NCBI GenBank assembly: GCA_937129355.1
Contig: CAKZNA010000151.1
Coordinates: forward strand, 1-39,811
Direction of reading: 5' to 3'
Source of the DNA: an uncultured Sphingomonadales bacterium
GTDB taxonomy: Bacteria > Pseudomonadota > Alphaproteobacteria > Sphingomonadales > Sphingomonadaceae
Length of the DNA stretch: 39,811 bases
How positions within the stretch are numbered: position 1 is the stretch's first letter; the number at the start of each line of letters is the position of its first letter. Positions 35,752-39,811 of this stretch are shown here, piece by piece. The notes below the pieces were generated by a model. The model searched no databases. It was not told the DNA's origin and saw nothing but the letters and a program-made list of their open reading frames with translations. The position numbers and the translations under genes are program-made.

Positions 35752-36700
35752 CAACGACTTGTTCGGGGTCCTCGATACGGTTCACTTGGTTGCGAAAGTC
35801 AGCAGAACCGGGCAGACCTTTGGTATACCAACCAATATGTTTACGGGCAATTCTGACGCCAACATAGGGCCCGTAAAGTTCCTGCATCATTCCATAATGC
35901 TCGATAATCAAATGATACTGCTCTTCCAGCGTTGGATCAGTCACTTCACCGCCATCGGTAAAACTGCGCATAACCTGGCCCAGCAGCCATGGCTTTCCGT
36001 AGGCGCCTCTGCCAATCATAACGCCATCTGCACCAGATTGTTTGAGGGCCTCTTTAGCGTCGTCAATCGAACAAATATCTCCATTTGCGATAACCGGTAC
36101 ACTAACGGCATCTTTCACATTGCGGATGAACGCCCAATCAGCACTGCCCTTATACATTTGGTTCCGCGTCCGCCCGTGAACGGTTATTAGTTTTGCGCCC
36201 AAATCTTCGGCAATATGCGCCAGTTCAGGCGCGTTGAGACTATCATGGTCCCAACCCATCCGCATCTTGACCGTGACCGGAACCGAGACAGCCTTGACAG
36301 TTGCTTCAATTAAGCTCGCGGCAAGCGGCAAATCGCGCATCAATGCGCTACCCGCATCGCCATTGACGATTTTTTTGACGGGGCATCCCATGTTGATGTC
36401 GATAATCGCGGCGCCGCGATCTTCATTCAGCTTGGCCGCCTCTCCCATCTCATGGGGTGTACAGCCCGCGAGCTGCATCGACACTGGTTCTTCAAGCGGA
36501 TCCCAGGCGGCCTTTTGCAAGGATTGGCGCGTTTCGCGGATCATGGCCTGACTGGCAATCATCTCGGTCACGTTAAGGCCGGAACCAAAGCGCCGGACGA
36601 GCGTCCTGAAAGGGCGGTCTGTCACGCCTGTCATAGGTGCCAGAACCACCGGGCATGGGATAGTGATCGGCCCGATCTGAATGGGTTTAAGTGTCGTCAT
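35702..36700 (-). CDS. dusB: tRNA dihydrouridine synthase DusB
   Basis: DusB reduces uridine to dihydrouridine in the D-loop of tRNA using FMN and NADPH. The 332-residue protein has the [13 protein letters not shown] opening, the catalytic Cys106 in [21 protein letters not shown], the VKMRMGWD and [13 protein letters not shown] motifs, NGDI and the [13 protein letters not shown] phosphate-binding segment. In many Proteobacteria dusB precedes fis, and in alphaproteobacteria it precedes ntrBC, as here. The 80-base gap to the divergent ispDF presumably holds both promoters. Confidence 0.96.
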   Translation of the reverse strand: MTTLKPIQIGPITIPCPVVLAPMTGVTDRPFRTLVRRFGSGLNVTEMIASQAMIRETRQSLQKAAWDPLEEPVSMQLAGCTPHEMGEAAKLNEDRGAAIIDINMGCPVKKIVNGDAGSALMRDLPLAASLIEATVKAVSVPVTVKMRMGWDHDSLNAPELAHIAEDLGAKLITVHGRTRNQMYKGSADWAFIRNVKDAVSVPVIANGDICSIDDAKEALKQSGADGVMIGRGAYGKPWLLGQVMRSFTDGGEVTDPTLEEQYHLIIEHYGMMQELYGPYVGVRIARKHIGWYTKGLPGSADFRNQVNRIEDPEQVVGELSRFYEPFIKRIAA

Positions 36701-36780
36701 TTCGCAATTGCCTAAAATTTAAGCAGCCGCATATCCTTTTCCGGCTTGGCGAGCAAGTGGCTACTGGCTAGGAACCCCTT

Positions 36781-37923
36781 ATGACGCGAAATGCCGCCAT
36801 TATTGTTGCCGCTGGAACCAGCAGCCGAATGGGCGGGGATATCCCGAAGCAATATCTTCCCCTGCGCGGCAAGCCGATGATAGCCCATAGTTTCGCGGCT
36901 TTTCATCAGCATCCCGCCATAAATAAAATAATTGTGGTGATCGGGCTTGGTCAGGAAGAACTGGCCAATAAATCGCTTGAAGGCTTTGAACATCCGAATT
37001 TTGTGCAAGGCGGGGCAACTCGCCGCGAAAGTGTTTTTAAAGGGCTGGATGCATTAAAAGAGCATGGCGGTATCGATAATGTCCTTATCCACGACGCCGC
37101 GCGCCCCGGCCTTTCACCGGAGGTTGTCGATCGCTTGATTGCAGCATTGGACAATCATGTTGGTGCCGTCCCTGCATTGCCGGTGGTGGACAGCCTTGCG
37201 CGTGGGGGAACAATGATGGTCGAAACGGTTGAGCGCGATAACCTATGGCGCATTCAAACTCCGCAAGCGTTTCGCTTTTACGATATCGCGCAGGCACATA
37301 GTGAGTGGACATCATTACAGGAAGCGACCGATGATGCGCGGATTCTAGCCGCTGCTGGCAAAGAGGTTGCGATCGTTGCGGGCGATGAGGCGCTTGCAAA
37401 ATATACCTTTCCGGGCGATCTGGATAATTATGGGGAGCGGAATATATCGATGATGAGAACGGGGTCGGGAATTGATGTGCATCGCCTCGTCAAGGGCGGC
37501 GAGCTCTGGCTGTGCGGGGTAAAGATTGATCATAGTCACGGTCTATCCGGCCATAGCGACGCCGATGTTGCGGTCCACGCTCTGGTAGATGCCATTCTTG
37601 GCGCATTGGCGCTTGGCGATATTGGCGACCATTTCCCGCCTTCCGATCCGCAGTGGCGCGGCGCTTCGTCGGATCAGTTTCTTGATCATGCGATGAAGCT
37701 TTCGCAAAAAGCGGGTTACAGCCTTTCCAACGCGGATATCACCATTATTTGTGAAGCGCCAAAGATTGGGCCGCATCGATTGGCCATGCGAGAAAGGTTA
37801 TCCAAAATTATGGACGTTCAGCTTTCACAAATATCGGTGAAGGCAACTACGACAGAGAGATTGGGTTATGCCGGACGAGGTGAAGGAATAGAGGCGCAGG
37901 CCACAGTCTGCTTGACCAAATAG
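36781..37923 (+). CDS. ispDF: bifunctional IspD/IspF isoprenoid biosynthesis enzyme
   Basis: The 380-residue fusion catalyses two steps of the methylerythritol phosphate pathway: IspD joins CTP to MEP, and IspF cyclises the later intermediate. Residues 1-222 are IspD, with AAGTSSRMGGDIPKQYLPL, the IHDAARPGLSP loop and the TPQAFRF motif. From about residue 226, IspF begins with the metal ligands Asp232 and His234 (SGIDVHRL), followed by GHSDADVAVHALVDAILGA, GDIGDHFPPSD and the KATTTERLGYAGRGEGIEAQA end. The IspE step of the middle is encoded elsewhere. The fused form is common in alphaproteobacteria. Confidence 0.96.
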   Translation: MTRNAAIIVAAGTSSRMGGDIPKQYLPLRGKPMIAHSFAAFHQHPAINKIIVVIGLGQEELANKSLEGFEHPNFVQGGATRRESVFKGLDALKEHGGIDNVLIHDAARPGLSPEVVDRLIAALDNHVGAVPALPVVDSLARGGTMMVETVERDNLWRIQTPQAFRFYDIAQAHSEWTSLQEATDDARILAAAGKEVAIVAGDEALAKYTFPGDLDNYGERNISMMRTGSGIDVHRLVKGGELWLCGVKIDHSHGLSGHSDADVAVHALVDAILGALALGDIGDHFPPSDPQWRGASSDQFLDHAMKLSQKAGYSLSNADITIICEAPKIGPHRLAMRERLSKIMDVQLSQISVKATTTERLGYAGRGEGIEAQATVCLTK

Positions 37924-37932
37924 GAGATGAAT

Positions 37933-38502
37933 ATGAACAGAATAATCAAATATATAGCGGCAGGGACAGTATGTTTCTCCATATCGTCTCAAGCCATCGC
38001 ATCAACAGCCATAGATTGTTTGAATCACAACGAGGCAACTGATGTTATGGTTGCCCTAGCACCTGGACTTATGCGTCAGGGAATGAGCGAATGCTCCAAA
38101 TTCCTTCCGGCAAATGCAACCTTGATGGAAAAAGGCCCGGCGGCCTTAAATAGATACGAGGCCTCAGCGGAAAATGTTTCGAACAGCGCAGGCAATGCCA
38201 TTCGCAAATTTGCGGGCGATTTCGTTCCAGAAAGCCTTCCTCCTTCGGCGATAGTTGCGTTTGCCGGGGCCATGTTGGTCGATCGGACAGCAGGAAAGCT
38301 GGATGAGGAAAGCTGCCTTGGGCTCAACAATGTCTGGGCCCCGCTAGCGGAATTTCCTTCTGAAAATTTGGTTGCTGCCTTTGTTGCGGTTGGCGGTATT
38401 GTAAGTCAGGAAGAAGATGAGAAGGAAGATAAGAAGGATCCGGACAAATCCAAAAACCCCTTGGCTGGCCTCAAGATTTGTCCTTACACAGCGACGTCTT
38501 AG
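37933..38502 (+). CDS. exported protein of unknown function, four mature cysteines
   Basis: I do not recognise this 189-residue protein. ATG 37933 is preferred because AGGAG (37922-37926, overlapping the ispDF stop) lies six bases upstream; ATG 37927 is too close. The N-terminus is a signal peptide (MNRIIKYIAAGTVCFSISSQAIAS). The mature part has cysteines at 29, 54, 128 and 183, enough for two disulfides, two hydrophobic stretches (about 104-118 and 145-158), and a lysine/acid run EEDEKEDKKDPDKSK near the end. It sits between ispDF and cinA, where related genomes often have no gene as I recall. Confidence 0.75.
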   Translation: MNRIIKYIAAGTVCFSISSQAIASTAIDCLNHNEATDVMVALAPGLMRQGMSECSKFLPANATLMEKGPAALNRYEASAENVSNSAGNAIRKFAGDFVPESLPPSAIVAFAGAMLVDRTAGKLDEESCLGLNNVWAPLAEFPSENLVAAFVAVGGIVSQEEDEKEDKKDPDKSKNPLAGLKICPYTATS

Positions 38503-38513
38503 GCGCTTAACAG

Positions 38514-39011
38514 GTGCAAGAAAATTGTCTCCACCCGTCTTTGGTTGAACGCGCGCAAGAGGTTGTCGAGGCCAATTGCAAAGCACAACGTACAATATCT
38601 ACTGCAGAAAGTTGCACAGGCGGATTGGTAAGCGCTGCAATCACATAAATTTCGGGCAGTAGCGCGGTTCTTCTCGCCGGCTATGTCACCTATTCCAATG
38701 AAGCTAAGTGTGACATGCTTGGCGTAGAGTTGGAGCTTATCAAAAAGCACGGAGCGGTATCGGAGCAGGTCGCTAAGGCCATGGCTGCTGGAGCATTGAA
38801 CCGAAGCGGATGTGATCTGGCAGTATCCATCACCGGAATTGCTGGGCCCACGGGCGGAAGTGCCGAAAAACCGGTGGGTACTGTCATGTTTGGCGTAGCA
38901 AAAAAGGGAGGCAAACCTCTGTCTTTTTGCCGGAGCTTTGGCGCCAATAAAAGCCGCGCAGAAATACGGCTCGCCGCTGCCGTTTATGCGTTAGAGTTGC
39001 TGCTTCCATAA
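38514..39011 (+). pseudogene. cinA: CinA C-terminal-domain (nicotinamide-nucleotide amidase) gene, interrupted by in-frame TAA
   Basis: The frame from about GTG 38514 reads a CinA/PncC family protein: LHPSLVERAQEVVEANC, then the active-site AESCTGGLVSAAIT, then a TAA stop at 38646-38648. It continues in the same frame as [30 protein letters not shown], with [30 protein letters not shown] and a normal C-terminus ending at 39011. Family members have serine (TCA) where the TAA stands, so one C-to-A change at 38647 would explain it. No other stop or frameshift is seen. The full footprint, 165 codons, matches the family length. PncC converts NMN to NaMN in pyridine nucleotide salvage. Confidence 0.85.
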
Positions 39012-39433
39012 AGCTCTTCAGCGCGATCATTGAAGGCGCTGGTCATTTTGCGTAGAGCGGCATCGAAAAACTGACCCGCAAGTGCCTCGAACACGGCATT
39101 GTGGAATGAGAAGTCGACGGTGAAATCGATCAAGCAGCCGCCATCGGGCTTCTCTTCAAATTTCCAGACATTGTGTAAATGCTTCATCGGGCCATCGAGA
39201 TAATCAACCTCGATCTGCGTCTTGGGATGTTTGATAACGCGTGACGAGAATGTCTCACGCAGCGATTTAAATCCGACAATCATGTCGGCCATCATTTCAG
39301 TTTCACTATTAGAAGTTATACGTATCCCACTAACCCAAGGAAGGAATTGAGGATATTTTTTCACGTCAGCCACAAGATCATACATCTGCTCGGCACTGAA
39401 CGGTAACTCGCGTCTTTCGTGATGATGCGGCAT
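38984..39433 (-). CDS. ratA: RatA/COQ10 family START-domain protein
   Basis: The 149-residue protein belongs to the RatA/Coq10 START-like family. In E. coli RatA was described as blocking 70S ribosome association, while eukaryotic Coq10 binds ubiquinone; the alphaproteobacterial role is unsettled. ATG 39433 gives the family start ([34 protein letters not shown]). The [27 protein letters not shown] and [29 protein letters not shown] segments are diagnostic. A longer open frame reaches 39517 but overlaps lipA. Its 3' end overlaps the 3' end of the cinA pseudogene on the opposite strand by 28 bases. Confidence 0.9.
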   Translation of the reverse strand: MPHHHERRELPFSAEQMYDLVADVKKYPQFLPWVSGIRITSNSETEMMADMIVGFKSLRETFSSRVIKHPKTQIEVDYLDGPMKHLHNVWKFEEKPDGGCLIDFTVDFSFHNAVFEALAGQFFDAALRKMTSAFNDRAEELYGSSNSNA

Positions 39434-39449
39434 GCCCCTGCCCTTCTCG

Positions 39450-39811
39450 TCAGCCTGCGGCCTTAGCCAGCTGTGCTTCACGAGCGGCGCGCATCTTGTT
39501 GAAGTCATCGCCGGCATGATAACTCGAACGGGTTAGCGGGCTGGAAGCAACCAGCAGAAAGCCTTTTGCGCGCGCAATCGCGGCGTAAGCATCAAAAGCC
39601 TTTGGCGTCACGAAATCGATCACCTCAGTATGTTTTGGCGTGGGCTGCAGATATTGCCCCATGGTTAGAAAATCGATATCCGCGCTGCGCATATCATCCA
39701 TCACCTGATGGACTTCGAGCCGTTCTTCCCCCAGCCCAAGCATAACACCGGATTTGGTGAAAATGGACGGGTCATGCTTCTTCACATTCTCTAGCAGACG
39801 TATCGATGCGT
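39450..39811 (-). CDS. lipA: lipoyl synthase, C-terminal part, cut by window
   Basis: LipA is a radical-SAM enzyme that inserts two sulfurs into octanoyl groups on lipoyl domains. Only the C-terminal 119 residues are visible: [11 protein letters not shown], a [28 protein letters not shown] block and the conserved [16 protein letters not shown] end carrying the serine that ligates the auxiliary cluster (RSSY). The frame is open to the window edge. The N-terminal cluster cysteines lie outside. ratA starts 16 bases after its stop, so lipA-ratA is an operon. Confidence 0.95.
   Translation of the reverse strand, partial: ASIRLLENVKKHDPSIFTKSGVMLGLGEERLEVHQVMDDMRSADIDFLTMGQYLQPTPKHTEVIDFVTPKAFDAYAAIARAKGFLLVASSPLTRSSYHAGDDFNKMRAAREAQLAKAAG

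Noticed and set aside
38499-38750. 83-residue minus-strand frame across the cinA stop
   Set aside because: It is a shadow. The plus-strand frame explains this stretch as cinA with one nonsense codon.
1-39811. CRISPR arrays, insertion sequences, prophage or integrative elements
   Set aside because: I saw no regularly spaced repeats, transposase or integrase frames, or long terminal inverted repeats. The gene content is core chromosomal.

Overview
The window looks like ordinary chromosomal core DNA from an alphaproteobacterium, most likely a Sphingomonadales member of moderate GC content (judged by eye). Four things point there: the tandem-domain Hfq, the dusB-ntrB-ntrC-ntrY-ntrX-hfq-hflX block, the fused ispDF gene followed by cinA, ratA and lipA, and a DivL-type kinase whose phospho-acceptor histidine is replaced by tyrosine. 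I found no insertion sequences, prophage genes, CRISPR arrays or rRNA. One tRNA-Ser(UGA) gene is present.

Layout. Positions 1-2250 carry the trmD end, rplS, a good terminator and asd. Positions 2251-5702 hold a compact + strand group of small proteins: DUF4336, a glutathione-S-transferase-kappa-like isomerase, a Gfa-like zinc protein, a single-domain DUF1508 protein of 57 residues, an alpha/beta hydrolase and a membrane protein. An M2 (ACE-like) peptidase follows. On the - strand are a peroxiredoxin with its terminator, and amn (AMP nucleosidase) joined to a short-chain dehydrogenase. Positions 10496-12162 hold ahcY behind a perfect inverted repeat that resembles a SahR operator. divL and tsaE follow, then a small exported protein and the tRNA.

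Positions 15782-23593 are a dense + strand run that starts with peptidoglycan enzymes (MltB-type and RlpA transglycosylases, a D,D-carboxypeptidase). It continues through tmk, holB, metG and tatD to a membrane-anchored retropepsin, mostly with overlapping stop/start codons. Then come glpD, glpK and mazG. Positions 27451-36700 on the - strand read dusB-ntrB-ntrC-ntrY-ntrX-hfq-hflX, joining tRNA modification, both nitrogen-type two-component systems and the RNA chaperone. The right end has ispDF, an unrecognised exported protein, a cinA gene broken by one in-frame TAA, ratA and the lipA end.

How the genes work together. AhcY removes S-adenosylhomocysteine made by methyltransferases such as TrmD. 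Tmk and HolB serve replication, and RlpA, MltB and the carboxypeptidase serve wall remodelling at division. DivL belongs to cell-cycle phosphorelay control, and NtrBC/NtrYX with Hfq form a regulatory block.

I do not see a clearly novel multi-gene system. The most worthwhile items are the interrupted cinA, the asymmetric tandem Hfq, the putative SahR operator and the small glutathione-flavoured operon at 2287-4156. All calls come from reading the sequence and remembered family motifs; no database search was run.
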